Positions 1 to 7,658 of a DNA stretch of 64,000 nucleotides are shown here, piece by piece. Made by a program: the position numbers and the translations under genes. Within the stretch, counting starts at the first letter, position 1. Each line of letters starts with the position of its first letter. This DNA comes from Ruminococcaceae bacterium UBA7217 (GTDB lineage: Bacteria; Bacillota; Clostridia; Oscillospirales; Acutalibacteraceae). The stretch is from NCBI GenBank assembly GCA_002490425.1, contig DKTZ01000007.1, positions 47,459-111,458 of the forward strand. Direction: 5' to 3'. A model generated the notes under the pieces. That model was not told where the DNA came from and ran no database searches. It saw only the letters and a program-made list of their open reading frames with translations.

Positions 1-163
1 CATACAAAATGTCAAAAGATGTGTATATTGCACTAATATTAAGCAATTCAAATGTGCAAATCGACGGTTAAATATGAAAATTGCTTGAAATTCAAGAACG
101 GCAAAAAATATATCGCAGCTTTATATTTTTAGTTTTTCTCTTCCTATTTTTTACAAAATGATG

Positions 164-192
164 TATAATAAACTTTACTAATAGAAGGAGGA
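164..192 (+). promoter_or_regulatory. -10 element and ribosome binding site of the sugar transporter gene
   Basis: A perfect TATAAT lies at 164-169, directly preceded by TG. No good -35 is visible 17 bases upstream. The AAGGAGGAG ribosome binding site at about 184-192 fits an ATG at 199 better than the GTG at 193. Confidence 0.55.
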
Positions 193-198
193 GTGTTT

Positions 199-1725
199 AT
201 GGGCAATAAATACTTTTGCGCAAAAGAAAACGGCAAGCTCCACTACGGTCACACAATACTTACAGGCTTTGGATTTTTGGCATCGTCAATCGCTTGGGCG
301 ATTTACGACCCGTACATAACCAAAATCCTCAACAGGCTTCTTAACGAGAGCTCAATGATTACAAACTGGAGCTCTAAGCTTAATGAGCTTTTCCCCACAC
401 TTGCTAAATTTGCTGAAGCAAACGGCGAAAATGTCGGTACTGCCGCAGGCGGAATAACGCTTGTACCGCTGTTTATCGGTATTATTATGACGTTTGACAA
501 TATTTTCGGAGTTATATTTCAGCCGACCTTCGGCAAGCTGTCCGACAACACTCATTCACGTTTCGGAAAACGCCGCCCTTATGTAATTTACGGCGCTCCC
601 GTTTCGGCAATTCTTTTTGCACTGATTCCGATTATTGCATTAAAGGTCGGCTCGCTTCCGCTTACGATGCTGTTTATCATTCTTTTCGTTTTCGTAATGT
701 CTTTGTGGCGGGCACCCGTTGTTGCTCTTATGCCGGATTTAACTCCTAATGAGCTTCGCTCTGAGGGCAACGCTGTTATTAACCTTATGGGCGGTATAGG
801 CGGTGCGCTCGGTCTTGTGGCAGGTACTATTGTTACAGTAATTTACTGTGCAGTAACAGGAGCAAATTCAAAGGCGGCTGACTGGGACGAATATGTTACA
901 TTTCCCTATGTTTTCCTTTTAGGTTCGGTTATAATGATAATCGGTATGCTCGTTGTCCTTTTCTTTGTTAAAGAGCCTGACAGCAGAGTTAAACTCAAAG
1001 CAGAGCAGAACCAAATTGCTGATGAAAAAGCACGCCGTGAGGCTGAAAAGAAGGCTATAAAAGAAGAAAAAGCTAAGAGAAAAGCCGAAAAGCTTACAAA
1101 AGGCGAGCGAGTAAGTCTTATATTTATGCTTGCAGGTCTTTTCTTCCTTTTCTGCGGAACAAACGCAATTTCAACATTCTTTGCACTGTTTGCGGCTGAG
1201 GTTCTTCATAAGACAACTGCTCAGGCAACCGTTATGACAACTGCTTTTGCGGCGGCGTCTGCTGTTGCGGCAATACCCGCAGGCTATCTCGGTAAAAAAT
1301 TCGGAAGAAAGAAAACCATACTCGGCGGACTGTTTATATTCATAGCGGCATTCGGTGCTTATCTTCTCACCCAGAATTTGGGTATAGACGCTCTGAGCGG
1401 TGCTCTTATTTGGGTAGCTCTTATCGTGGGCGGTGCGGCTAATATGTTCATCACGGTTAACACTCTCCCGCTTGTTCTTGAAATCGGCGGAATGGATAAG
1501 GTCGGCACATTTACAGGTTATTATTACACAGCTACATTCTCGGCGCAGATTGCAACACCGATTATTTACGGTATTGTACGTATGTTTACGGGAACTTATA
1601 TGTCCTTGTTCTATTATTGTCCCGTTGCATTTATTCTGTCGCTTCTTTGCATCCTTGTTGTTAAACACGGCGAGGCAATACCTCAGGATGTTATCGATAA
1701 AATCGAAGAAGAAAACGCAGATTAA
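199..1725 (+). CDS. MFS/GPH-family sugar:cation symporter
   Basis: This is a polytopic inner-membrane transporter of about 508 residues and about 12 membrane segments. It most resembles the glycoside-pentoside-hexuronide (MelB-like) branch of the major facilitator superfamily. Residues 115-127 read SDNTHSRFGKRRP, the charged loop after the second helix that is typical of this family, and an aspartate-containing FDN segment lies just before it. The central cytoplasmic loop, about residues 268-305, is very rich in Lys, Glu and Ala. The substrate cannot be read from the sequence; sugars or glycosides are usual for the family. An alternative GTG start at 193 is rejected because the Shine-Dalgarno sequence would abut it. 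The gene stands alone with its own terminator. An unusually long soluble-looking segment (residues 45-80) follows the first helix. Confidence 0.85.
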   Translation: MGNKYFCAKENGKLHYGHTILTGFGFLASSIAWAIYDPYITKILNRLLNESSMITNWSSKLNELFPTLAKFAEANGENVGTAAGGITLVPLFIGIIMTFDNIFGVIFQPTFGKLSDNTHSRFGKRRPYVIYGAPVSAILFALIPIIALKVGSLPLTMLFIILFVFVMSLWRAPVVALMPDLTPNELRSEGNAVINLMGGIGGALGLVAGTIVTVIYCAVTGANSKAADWDEYVTFPYVFLLGSVIMIIGMLVVLFFVKEPDSRVKLKAEQNQIADEKARREAEKKAIKEEKAKRKAEKLTKGERVSLIFMLAGLFFLFCGTNAISTFFALFAAEVLHKTTAQATVMTTAFAAASAVAAIPAGYLGKKFGRKKTILGGLFIFIAAFGAYLLTQNLGIDALSGALIWVALIVGGAANMFITVNTLPLVLEIGGMDKVGTFTGYYYTATFSAQIATPIIYGIVRMFTGTYMSLFYYCPVAFILSLLCILVVKHGEAIPQDVIDKIEEENAD

Positions 1726-1768
1726 CGGTAAAATAGCGGATTTTGGCTGAAAAACGAAGAATTTGTAG

Positions 1769-1795
1769 GGCGGGGGCTTGCTCCCGCCGTTTTTT
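1769..1795 (+). terminator. Rho-independent terminator after the transporter gene
   Basis: GGCGGG at 1769-1774 pairs with CCCGCC at 1783-1788, followed by a run of six T. The preceding GTAGGG links it to the interspersed GTAGGG palindromes found elsewhere in the window. Confidence 0.8.
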
Positions 1796-1838
1796 GTTTT
1801 CTTTCTGAATAAAAAATTTTGAATGATGAAATTTTCTA

Positions 1839-1867
1839 TTGAATATTTATTTTCAGTGTGATAAAAT
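1839..1867 (+). promoter_or_regulatory. Sigma-70-type promoter of the acyltransferase gene
   Basis: TTGAAT at 1839-1844 and TAAAAT at 1862-1867 are separated by exactly 17 bases, about 75 bases upstream of the start codon. Confidence 0.6.
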
Positions 1868-1941
1868 TACTCTTAATGTTAATTTTTTTAAGATTTAAAA
1901 TAATTTTTATATAAACTATATTCAGCAAAGAGGGCAAAAAA

Positions 1942-2847
1942 ATGAAAATTATTAAAACCGAGCATTTCGGAATTGCAAGAAAAATCGTTGCAAATATGAC
2001 ATCTGAAAGCTGGGAGACTGTTCCCCACGCAGGCTTTACTTATGAGGCAGATGTAAGCAAATTCTTCGATGTGATTAAAGAGATAAACGAAGGCAGAACG
2101 GGTGCGGACAGGATTTCCGTTAATACTGCAATGCTCCGTGTTATTGTTGAGGGCATTAAGGCCTGCCCCATAATTAACAGCCATATATATTTTAACAGAA
2201 AGCTCGTCAGAGGCGAAGTTGTAACCTTTGAAAATATTGACATTTCAATGCCTGTTACCTTTGACAACGGCGATATGATGACGCTCAATATGCACGATAT
2301 GGGCAATAAAACAATGACCCAGATGAATGATGCTATTCGTGACTCTATGAGAAGAGCCAAGAACAGCAATATGGAAGAGGTTATGTTTGATGTATCGCTC
2401 GACAACACTCTTAAAGCGTTAAAGAAAGGAAAAATCGGGCAGACGGTTTGCCGTCTTATCGGCTCAAAAACAGGTAAGCACAAGGTTAAAACTCTTTCGG
2501 GTAAAGCAAGAAAAGAATATTATGCAATTCCCGAAACAGAAAGACTTACAAAGCACGACATTGAGCAGGGAACGATAACTGTTTCAAATCTCGGTTCACT
2601 TTGGAGAGGCTGGCACGGCGACTGCGCACTGCTTGATATTGTTCCGCCGCAGGTTGTTGCCATTGCAATATCCGCCGCACAGAAAACGCCTATGGTTGAC
2701 GAAAACGATAATATTTATATAGGCAGAAAAATGACGCTGACCATAATTTTCGATCACCGTGCAGTAGATATGGGACTTTTGATTCCTTTCGTTGAGAGAA
2801 TTGACGAGGTGTTTAAAAATCCCGAAGTTATTAAAGAGTGGATATAA
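1942..2847 (+). CDS. 2-oxoacid dehydrogenase acyltransferase/CAT-fold protein
   Basis: This 301-residue protein matches the catalytic domain of 2-oxoacid dehydrogenase E2 components and chloramphenicol acetyltransferase. The C-terminal motif FDHRAVDMG at about residues 270-278 corresponds to the family HHxxxDG segment and supplies the catalytic histidine. The segment VSNLGSLWRG also resembles the conserved E2 core. There is no lipoyl or peripheral-subunit binding domain, and no dehydrogenase genes lie nearby, so it is unlikely to be part of a classical complex. Such free-standing proteins probably transfer acyl groups from CoA to small acceptors; the acceptor is unknown. The ATG at 1942 follows an AGAGGG ribosome binding site. 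The gene is monocistronic, with its own promoter and terminator. Confidence 0.8.
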   Translation: MKIIKTEHFGIARKIVANMTSESWETVPHAGFTYEADVSKFFDVIKEINEGRTGADRISVNTAMLRVIVEGIKACPIINSHIYFNRKLVRGEVVTFENIDISMPVTFDNGDMMTLNMHDMGNKTMTQMNDAIRDSMRRAKNSNMEEVMFDVSLDNTLKALKKGKIGQTVCRLIGSKTGKHKVKTLSGKARKEYYAIPETERLTKHDIEQGTITVSNLGSLWRGWHGDCALLDIVPPQVVAIAISAAQKTPMVDENDNIYIGRKMTLTIIFDHRAVDMGLLIPFVERIDEVFKNPEVIKEWI

Positions 2848-2892
2848 CTGTTTGATATTAAAATAGAAAGTAAAAATACTACAAACAGAAAG

Positions 2893-2924
2893 CCGAACCG
2901 CACATATCGTGTGATTCGGTTTTT
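2893..2924 (+). terminator. Rho-independent terminator
   Basis: CCGAA at 2893-2897 pairs with TTCGG at 2915-2919 around an inner CAC/GTG stem, followed by TTTTT. It closes the acyltransferase gene. Confidence 0.75.
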
Positions 2925-3020
2925 CTGCATTTCGTGTCAATACATAACATAATATATCTGTCCGTTATTATGTACATCACGCATAGGGAGTATATTGCAA
3001 TATTTTCCTCTTTCGACTAT

Positions 3021-3050
3021 TATAATTCTATCGAACATTTGTTCGATAGA
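3021..3050 (+). promoter_or_regulatory. LexA (SOS) box overlapping a promoter start
   Basis: CGAACATTTGTTCG at 3032-3045 matches the Gram-positive LexA/DinR consensus (CGAAC-N4-GTTCG) perfectly. It extends to a palindrome with 10-base arms at 3027-3050. A perfect -10, TATAAT, lies at 3021-3026 immediately upstream, so bound LexA would cover the transcription start. The -35 is poor (TTGCAA at 2995-3000, 20 bases away). The AAGGAGG ribosome binding site of the next gene begins at 3051. Confidence 0.85.
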
Positions 3051-3063
3051 AAGGAGGAAAATT

Positions 3064-3294
3064 ATGACACTACAGGAACTTGGCGAAGAGTACATAATTT
3101 GTGCGGACGAGCTTAAAAAACGTGAAACTGCACTCTCCGAAAGGTTAAAAAAGCTTGACGGAATAAGATTTTACGAAGCAAGCCGTGACATCAAAATTCT
3201 GCGTGATATGGAGCGTGATTCAAGAACCACGGGGCAGTATCTCATAAATTATTATGAAAACAAAACTGACCGTCGGATTTACCACAGACAGTAA
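3064..3294 (+). CDS. Small SOS-controlled charged helical protein, function unknown
   Basis: This 76-residue soluble protein is rich in Lys, Glu, Arg and Asp and is probably a helical hairpin. I do not recognise a named family. It is clearly related to the second gene of the lysis cassette at 39373: both begin with an LxE(L/I)GEEY motif, continue with a charged helix, and end with a YLINYY/HLIKYY motif followed by a polar tail. The ATG at 3064 lies six bases after AAGGAGG, so upstream extensions of the frame are not used. A perfect LexA box sits between the -10 element and the ribosome binding site, so induction by DNA damage is expected. The function is unknown; co-regulation with the lysis cassette is an inference. 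Confidence 0.75.
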   Translation: MTLQELGEEYIICADELKKRETALSERLKKLDGIRFYEASRDIKILRDMERDSRTTGQYLINYYENKTDRRIYHRQ

Positions 3295-3325
3295 GATGCT
3301 TTTGGTGCATTGCGGATTTAATTTG

Positions 3326-3354
3326 TTGCAGATAATATAAAAATCTGCTATACT
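3326..3354 (+). promoter_or_regulatory. Promoter of the LURP-one-like gene
   Basis: TTGCAG at 3326-3331 and TATACT at 3349-3354 are separated by 17 bases, about 40 bases upstream of the ATG. Confidence 0.6.
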
Positions 3355-3392
3355 GTAATCGGCAAATAAAATTACAACTTAGGGGTGCGGGT

Positions 3393-3890
3393 ATGAATTT
3401 ATATTTAAAGCAAAAGGTGTTTTCGTGGGGCGACAGCTTTACGGTTTATGATGAAAACGGCAACGATAAATATTATGTGGAGGGTGAAATTTTCACTTTC
3501 GGAAAAAAGCTTCATATTTATGATTTGTCGGGGAATGAGCTTTGCTTTATTCATCAAAAGCTTATGAGCTTTCTGCCGAAATATTTTATCAGCAAAAACG
3601 GTGTTGATGTAGCTCAGGTAGTTAAAAACTTTACGTTTTTTCATCAGTCTTATTCTGTTGACGGATTCGGCTGGGAGGTTGAGGGTGACTTTTTTGCCCA
3701 TGACTATGAAATAACGGGTGCAGATTCGGGCAGAACGGTTGCCGCAGTTTCAAAGCAGTGGTTCACATTCGGCGATGCCTATGAAATAAGTATAGCTGAC
3801 GGTATTAACGATATTGATGCTCTCGCTGTGGTGCTTGTTATTGACGCCTGCTTAGCGGCAAGTCAAAGCGCCGCCGCTTCGTCAACATAA
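3393..3890 (+). CDS. LURP-one-related (tubby-like fold) protein
   Basis: The 165-residue protein resembles the bacterial LURP-one-related/YxjI family. It begins with a strand-rich pattern in which F(S/T)WGDSFTVYDENGN is followed by YYVEGE and KLHIYDLSGNEL, and it ends in a hydrophobic C-terminal helix (about residues 145-160). This is the expected order for a 12-stranded barrel wrapped around a central C-terminal helix. Members are thought to act as membrane-tethered or lipid-associated scaffold proteins, but no enzymatic role is established. There is no signal peptide. It has its own promoter and is separate from the downstream MerR gene. Confidence 0.75.
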   Translation: MNLYLKQKVFSWGDSFTVYDENGNDKYYVEGEIFTFGKKLHIYDLSGNELCFIHQKLMSFLPKYFISKNGVDVAQVVKNFTFFHQSYSVDGFGWEVEGDFFAHDYEITGADSGRTVAAVSKQWFTFGDAYEISIADGINDIDALAVVLVIDACLAASQSAAASST

Positions 3891-3923
3891 TACATAAAAA
3901 TTAAAATTTATTTTGAAATCCTA

Positions 3924-3954
3924 TTGACTCTGACGTTGCGTCATAGCTTATAAT
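3924..3954 (+). promoter_or_regulatory. MerR-type promoter with operator in a 19-bp spacer
   Basis: TTGACT at 3924-3929 and TATAAT at 3949-3954 are 19 bases apart, the overlong spacing that MerR-family activators correct by twisting DNA. The spacer contains the dyad TGACGTTGCGTCA at 3931-3943. The site lies directly upstream of the MerR gene, so autoregulation is likely. Confidence 0.85.
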
Positions 3955-3981
3955 GGCGTTACACGGAAAGGAATGACGGAT

Positions 3982-4701
3982 ATGCTGACAGTGAAAGATG
4001 TAAGCAAACTCACGGGTGTCAGTGTGCGCACACTGCACTATTATGACGCAATAGGTCTTTTGAAACCCCCAAAAGTGACCGATGCGGGCTACAGGCTGTA
4101 CGACGGTGCGGCGCTCAGCCGTTTGCAGAATATTTTGCTGTTTCGTGAATTGCAGTTTCCGCTAAAGGAAATCAAAGCTATTCTCGATAGCCCTGATTTT
4201 AACCCGAAAGAGGCAATCGCCCAGCAAATAGAGCTGTTGGAGCTGCAATACAAGCATATCGGCGAGCTTATTTCCTTTGCCCGTGAAATTCAGAACAAAG
4301 GAGTTAAGACTGTGAATTTTGATGTGTTTAATAAGAACGAGTTCGAACAGTACAAGGAAGAAGTAAGGGAAAGATGGGGGAGCACGCACGCCTTTAAAGA
4401 ATATGAGAAGAGAGATGTTTCCCAAACTGACTTTTTAAAAGATTTTATGTCACTGTTTTCAGAGTTCGGCGCACTGCAAAGCAAAGACCCTGCTGAAAAA
4501 TGCGTTCAGGACAAAGTGCATGCATTGCAGAGCTTTATAACCGAGAATTTCTATACTTGTACCGATGAAATTCTAATGGGACTCGGTGAAATGTATGTAA
4601 GCGACGAACGATTTAAGCAAAATATTGACAGCGCAGGCGGTGAGGGAACAGCGGAATTTGTAAAACAGGCGATTTTCTGTTACTGCGAAAAGAGAGAATA
4701 A
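3982..4701 (+). CDS. MerR-family regulator with TipAS-like effector domain
   Basis: The N-terminus (about residues 1-70) is a MerR winged helix containing LTVKDVSKLTGVSVRTLHYYD and AGYRLY. It is followed by the long dimerisation helix (to about 115) and a C-terminal helical domain with features of TipAS: an FKEYEKRD-like segment, an NFYTCTDEIL segment, and a final globin-like helix pair. TipAS proteins bind drugs or peptides and activate their own promoters. The ATG at 3982 is preferred over the in-frame ATG at 3973 because AAAGGA (3967-3972) abuts the earlier one. The length of about 239 residues is normal for the family. The gene's own promoter has the diagnostic 19-bp spacer. Confidence 0.88.
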   Translation: MLTVKDVSKLTGVSVRTLHYYDAIGLLKPPKVTDAGYRLYDGAALSRLQNILLFRELQFPLKEIKAILDSPDFNPKEAIAQQIELLELQYKHIGELISFAREIQNKGVKTVNFDVFNKNEFEQYKEEVRERWGSTHAFKEYEKRDVSQTDFLKDFMSLFSEFGALQSKDPAEKCVQDKVHALQSFITENFYTCTDEILMGLGEMYVSDERFKQNIDSAGGEGTAEFVKQAIFCYCEKRE

Positions 4702-4715
4702 GAAATATCCGTTAA

Positions 4716-4865
4716 GCCTGTTTGCTTAGGGTAATTTTACACAGTGATAATCCTAATTTTGACGAATGGCAAGACGCTATTCTGTCGTCAGATTGGAAAA
4801 AGGGTATAGAGAATATGACAAAATCTGAAATCGAGTATTCGTTTGATGATAAAAGAGAGAAATGA
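4716..4865 (+). pseudogene. Possible remnant of a small coding region
   Basis: A 49-codon open stretch runs from just after a TAA at 4713 to a TGA at 4863-4865. It encodes a compositionally protein-like, acidic sequence that includes DEWQDAILSSDWKKGIENM. There is no ATG near its beginning and no ribosome binding site, so it is probably the surviving 3' end of a lost gene rather than a functional one. It lies between the MerR gene and the LYHGS protein gene. I do not recognise the parent family. Confidence 0.35.
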
Positions 4866-4889
4866 TTTAATATCGGAGGAGAACACAGA

Positions 4890-5432
4890 ATGACTCTTTA
4901 TCACGGAAGCAATATTGCAGGCTTAACGGAGCTGGAACCGTCTTTGTCTGAGCACGGTAAGCCGTATATTTATTTTGCGGACAATCCGTTGCTTGCACTT
5001 TTATATGCTGTTAAGCCCGTGCCGAAGCCCTTTAGCTTTTATCCGTACGGCTTCGGGACTGACGGCAGAATTGTTTATTCAGAATATTTTGAAGATGCTT
5101 TCAAAATACTCTATGGCGGTCAAAAAGGCTATTTGTATGAGTGCGACAGCATAGAAAATACTGAACAGCCAACGCAAATAAAAGGCGTATATACGTGCAC
5201 CAAAATGGTGAAAGTCAATAGAATGACAGAAATAAATGATTTGTATGAATATTATATTGAGCAGGAAAAGTCGGGATTATTTAAAATAAAGCGTTTTAAA
5301 GATGTTTCCGAAAGTGAAATGAATTTTGTTTTAAATGATATGAAAAATACGGTCGAGCAATACAATTTAAAAAACGGAACCTGTAATCCGATGTTTATAT
5401 TTATTAAAGAGCATTTCCCGACAGCTTTATAA
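4890..5432 (+). CDS. Putative ADP-ribosyltransferase-fold (LYHGS) protein
   Basis: This soluble protein of about 180 residues starts with TLYHGSN. An early LYHGS motif is typical of DUF3990-like and other predicted ADP-ribosyltransferase-fold proteins, where the His contacts NAD. A second element, PYIYFADNPLLAL, fits the following strand-helix of that fold. No clear catalytic ExE is visible, so activity is uncertain. It shares the motif with the HTH-ART protein at 57392, although the rest differs. The ATG at 4890 follows GGAGGAGA. The gene ends just before a terminator. Function is unknown: it could be a toxin relative or a housekeeping ART-like protein. Confidence 0.55.
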   Translation: MTLYHGSNIAGLTELEPSLSEHGKPYIYFADNPLLALLYAVKPVPKPFSFYPYGFGTDGRIVYSEYFEDAFKILYGGQKGYLYECDSIENTEQPTQIKGVYTCTKMVKVNRMTEINDLYEYYIEQEKSGLFKIKRFKDVSESEMNFVLNDMKNTVEQYNLKNGTCNPMFIFIKEHFPTAL

Positions 5433-5445
5433 TTGATTTAATAAA

Positions 5446-5468
5446 GGGCAGTTTTACTGCTCTTTTTA
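5446..5468 (+). terminator. Rho-independent terminator
   Basis: AGGGCAG at 5446-5452 pairs with CTGCTCT at 5458-5464 (one G-U), followed by four to five T. It ends transcription from the LYHGS gene. Confidence 0.7.
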
Positions 5469-5489
5469 TATACTATATATAATATGTGA

Positions 5490-5531
5490 AAACAGGGGCG
5501 TTTTTTTGAGCGAAAACGAGCCTGTTTTTTG
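5490..5531 (+). terminator. Second terminator-like hairpin ahead of the S10 operon
   Basis: AAAACAGG at 5490-5497 pairs with CCTGTTTT at 5522-5529 around a long loop, with T residues continuing. It could insulate the ribosomal operon from upstream transcription. Confidence 0.45.
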
Positions 5532-5656
5532 CGCTGCTTATCAATAAACACGTGGCTGGGTTGTAGATATATAAGATCTTTAACCACAACATATGGTGGA
5601 TTAAAATATTCTTAGAAAAAGTCTGTATTTTTTTACAAATTTTTTCAAAAAAGTTC

Positions 5657-5685
5657 TTGCAATTTCCACAATAGTATGGTAGAAT
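5657..5685 (+). promoter_or_regulatory. Promoter of the S10-spc-alpha operon
   Basis: TTGCAA at 5657-5662 and TAGAAT at 5680-5685 are separated by 17 bases, with an extended -10 TGG at 5677-5679. It lies about 315 bases upstream of rpsJ and leaves a long structured leader. Confidence 0.7.
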
Positions 5686-5689
5686 ACTA

Positions 5690-6000
5690 AAGCATTCTGC
5701 GGGTATGGGCGTATTCTGCCCTATCATCAGGTGCGATATGCGTTGAAGCGGTAGGTGGCTGCACAAAAGATGCAGGGAATTACCGCCGAGTATGTCTGAT
5801 TTAAAATCGGGCGACCAATAATGTTCTAAAACCTTTGTGCGTCAACCCAACAGCGCATGCAGGCACTTGCAGGAACATTCTGCGCTTTTTTGCGCCGTCC
5901 GAAAAGATTTACCGCTTTTCGGTTTTTAAAACGACAGGGTAGAAACACCCGGCCGGGTTGCAACAAAAAAGCGTGCCCAAGTAATTTAGGAGGAAACAAA
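5690..6000 (+). promoter_or_regulatory. Structured leader of the S10 operon with a terminator-like attenuator
   Basis: About 300 bases without a gene separate the promoter from rpsJ. The leader contains several hairpins, including GCGC-T6-GCGC near 5882-5895. A strong terminator-like hairpin at 5899-5927 pairs CCGAAAAG with CTTTTCGG and is followed by TTTTT. This arrangement suggests transcription attenuation of the ribosomal operon, possibly by an autoregulating ribosomal protein. No named leader family could be assigned by eye. Confidence 0.55.
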
Positions 6001-6315
6001 ATGGCAGCAACAAAAGGTAAGAAAATCCGCATCAGACTCAAAGGCTACGACCATGACATCGTAGACAAGGCAGCAGAGAAGATTGTTGAAACTGCAAAGC
6101 GCACAGGCGCTCAGGTTTCAGGTCCCGTTCCGCTTCCGACCGAGATTGAAAAGGTTACAATCCTTCGTGCTACTCACAAGTACAAGGACAGCCGTGAGCA
6201 GTTTGAGCAGAGAACACACAAAAGGCTTATCGACATTTTAAGACCCTCAAACAAAACTGTTGAGGCTCTTACACGTCTTGAGCTTCCCGCAGGCGTTGAA
6301 GTAGAGATTAAATAA
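6001..6315 (+). CDS. rpsJ: 30S ribosomal protein S10
   Basis: This 104-residue S10 starts MAATKGKKIRIRLKGYDHD and contains the family segment RTHKRLIDILRP near its end. S10 sits in the 30S head; as NusE it also joins the antitermination complex. The ATG at 6001 has a strong AGGAGG upstream. A longer upstream frame exists but lies in the untranslated leader. It is the first gene of the operon, followed by a 69-base gap with a small GGTC/GACC hairpin before rplC. Confidence 0.98.
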   Translation: MAATKGKKIRIRLKGYDHDIVDKAAEKIVETAKRTGAQVSGPVPLPTEIEKVTILRATHKYKDSREQFEQRTHKRLIDILRPSNKTVEALTRLELPAGVEVEIK

Positions 6316-6384
6316 TCAATCTCGTAACGAAACGCTTTACGGTCAAGTCGGGAAACCGACCAATAACCAAAGGAGGAAAATACA

Positions 6385-7014
6385 ATGAAAAAAGGTCTTA
6401 TCGGTAAGAAAATCGGTATGACACAGCTTTTCGACGAAAAGGGAAAAGTAATCCCCGTAACAGTAGTCGAGGCCGGTCCCTGCACAGTAGTGCAGAAGAA
6501 AACCGTTGAGAATGACGGCTATGCCGCAGTTCAAATCGGTTACGGCGACGTTAAGGTTCAGAGAGTGAACAAGCCTCTGGCAGGTCACTTTAAGAAATCT
6601 GACGTTGCTCCCAAGAAGGTTCTCAGAGAATTCAGACTTGAGGACACAAATTCAGTAAATGTAGGCGATGTATTAAAGGCTGACACATTTGCTATCGGCG
6701 ACAGAGTTGACGTTGTCGGTACAAGCAAGGGTAAGGGAACAGCTGGTGCTATTAAGCGCTGGAACTTCTCAAGACTTAAAGAGTCACACGGTACAGGTCC
6801 CGTTGCAAGACACGCAGGTTCTTTGGGCGCTTGCTCAGACCCGTCACGTGTATTTAAGGGAAAGAAGCTCGCAGGCCACCTCGGTGCAGAGAGAGTTACT
6901 GTTCAAAACCTTGACATCGTAAAAGTAGACGCTGAAAACAATCTTATCGCAATCAAGGGCGCGATTCCGGGTCCTAAGGGCGGTATCGTAGTTATTAAAG
7001 ACACTGTTAAATAA
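6385..7014 (+). CDS. rplC: 50S ribosomal protein L3
   Basis: The 209-residue protein has the L3 hallmarks: an N-terminal KKGLIGKKIGMTQLF, a central loop with GTGPVARHAGSLGACSDP, and the conserved VFKGKKLAGHLGAERVTVQN region. L3 binds domain VI of 23S rRNA and reaches toward the peptidyl transferase centre. It is preceded by AAAGGAGGA and followed 20 bases later by rplD, the standard S10 operon order. Confidence 0.98.
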   Translation: MKKGLIGKKIGMTQLFDEKGKVIPVTVVEAGPCTVVQKKTVENDGYAAVQIGYGDVKVQRVNKPLAGHFKKSDVAPKKVLREFRLEDTNSVNVGDVLKADTFAIGDRVDVVGTSKGKGTAGAIKRWNFSRLKESHGTGPVARHAGSLGACSDPSRVFKGKKLAGHLGAERVTVQNLDIVKVDAENNLIAIKGAIPGPKGGIVVIKDTVK

Positions 7015-7034
7015 TCAGAAAGGAGTTGAAAGAA

Positions 7035-7658
7035 ATGGCTAAATTATCAGTACTTGATATGAAGGGCAAGAAGGTATCTGACATTGAGCTTAACGACAGC
7101 ATTTTCGCTATTGAGCCGAATATGTCCGCTATGCATCTTGTAGTAGTAAATTACTTGGCAAACCAGCGCCAGGGCACTCAGTCAACTCTCACTCGTTCTG
7201 AGGTGTCAGGCGGCGGTAAAAAGCCTTGGAGACAGAAGGGCACAGGTCGTGCAAGACAGGGTTCAACAAGAGCTCCGCAGTGGTACCACGGCGGTATTGC
7301 ACTCGGTCCCAAGCCCAGAGATTACGGCTTCTCAATAAACAAAAAGGTAAGAAGACTTGCTATGAAGTCTGCGCTTTCCTCAAAGGTTGCAGCTGATGAA
7401 ATGATTGTTCTTGACAATCTTGCATTGGACGCTGTTAAAACTAAGGATGTTGTTGCAGTTCTTTCCGCAGTTGACGCAGGCAAGAAAACTCTTATCGTTC
7501 TTCCTGAGAAAAACGATGTTATTTACAAGAGCGCAAGAAACATTGCCGGTGTTAAGACAACACTTGTAAGCACTCTTAACGTATATGACATTCTCAACTG
7601 CGACAAAATCGTAGTTCTCAAGGATGCAGCTTCCAAGATAGAGGAGGTATACGCATAA
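7035..7658 (+). CDS. rplD: 50S ribosomal protein L4
   Basis: The 207-residue L4 contains the exit-tunnel extension seen as SGGGKKPWRQKGTGRARQGS, followed by APQWYHGG. In many bacteria L4 also represses its own operon; whether it does so here is unknown. The ATG at 7035 is chosen over an in-frame TTG at 7026 because AGGAG at 7021-7025 is correctly spaced from the ATG. Its stop codon overlaps the rplW start by one base. Confidence 0.97.
   Translation: MAKLSVLDMKGKKVSDIELNDSIFAIEPNMSAMHLVVVNYLANQRQGTQSTLTRSEVSGGGKKPWRQKGTGRARQGSTRAPQWYHGGIALGPKPRDYGFSINKKVRRLAMKSALSSKVAADEMIVLDNLALDAVKTKDVVAVLSAVDAGKKTLIVLPEKNDVIYKSARNIAGVKTTLVSTLNVYDILNCDKIVVLKDAASKIEEVYA

Noticed and set aside
1171..1668. Long antisense frame opposite the transporter gene, and many similar antisense frames in ribosomal genes
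   Set aside because: Codon bias of the true strand creates such shadows; they lack ribosome binding sites and protein-like composition.
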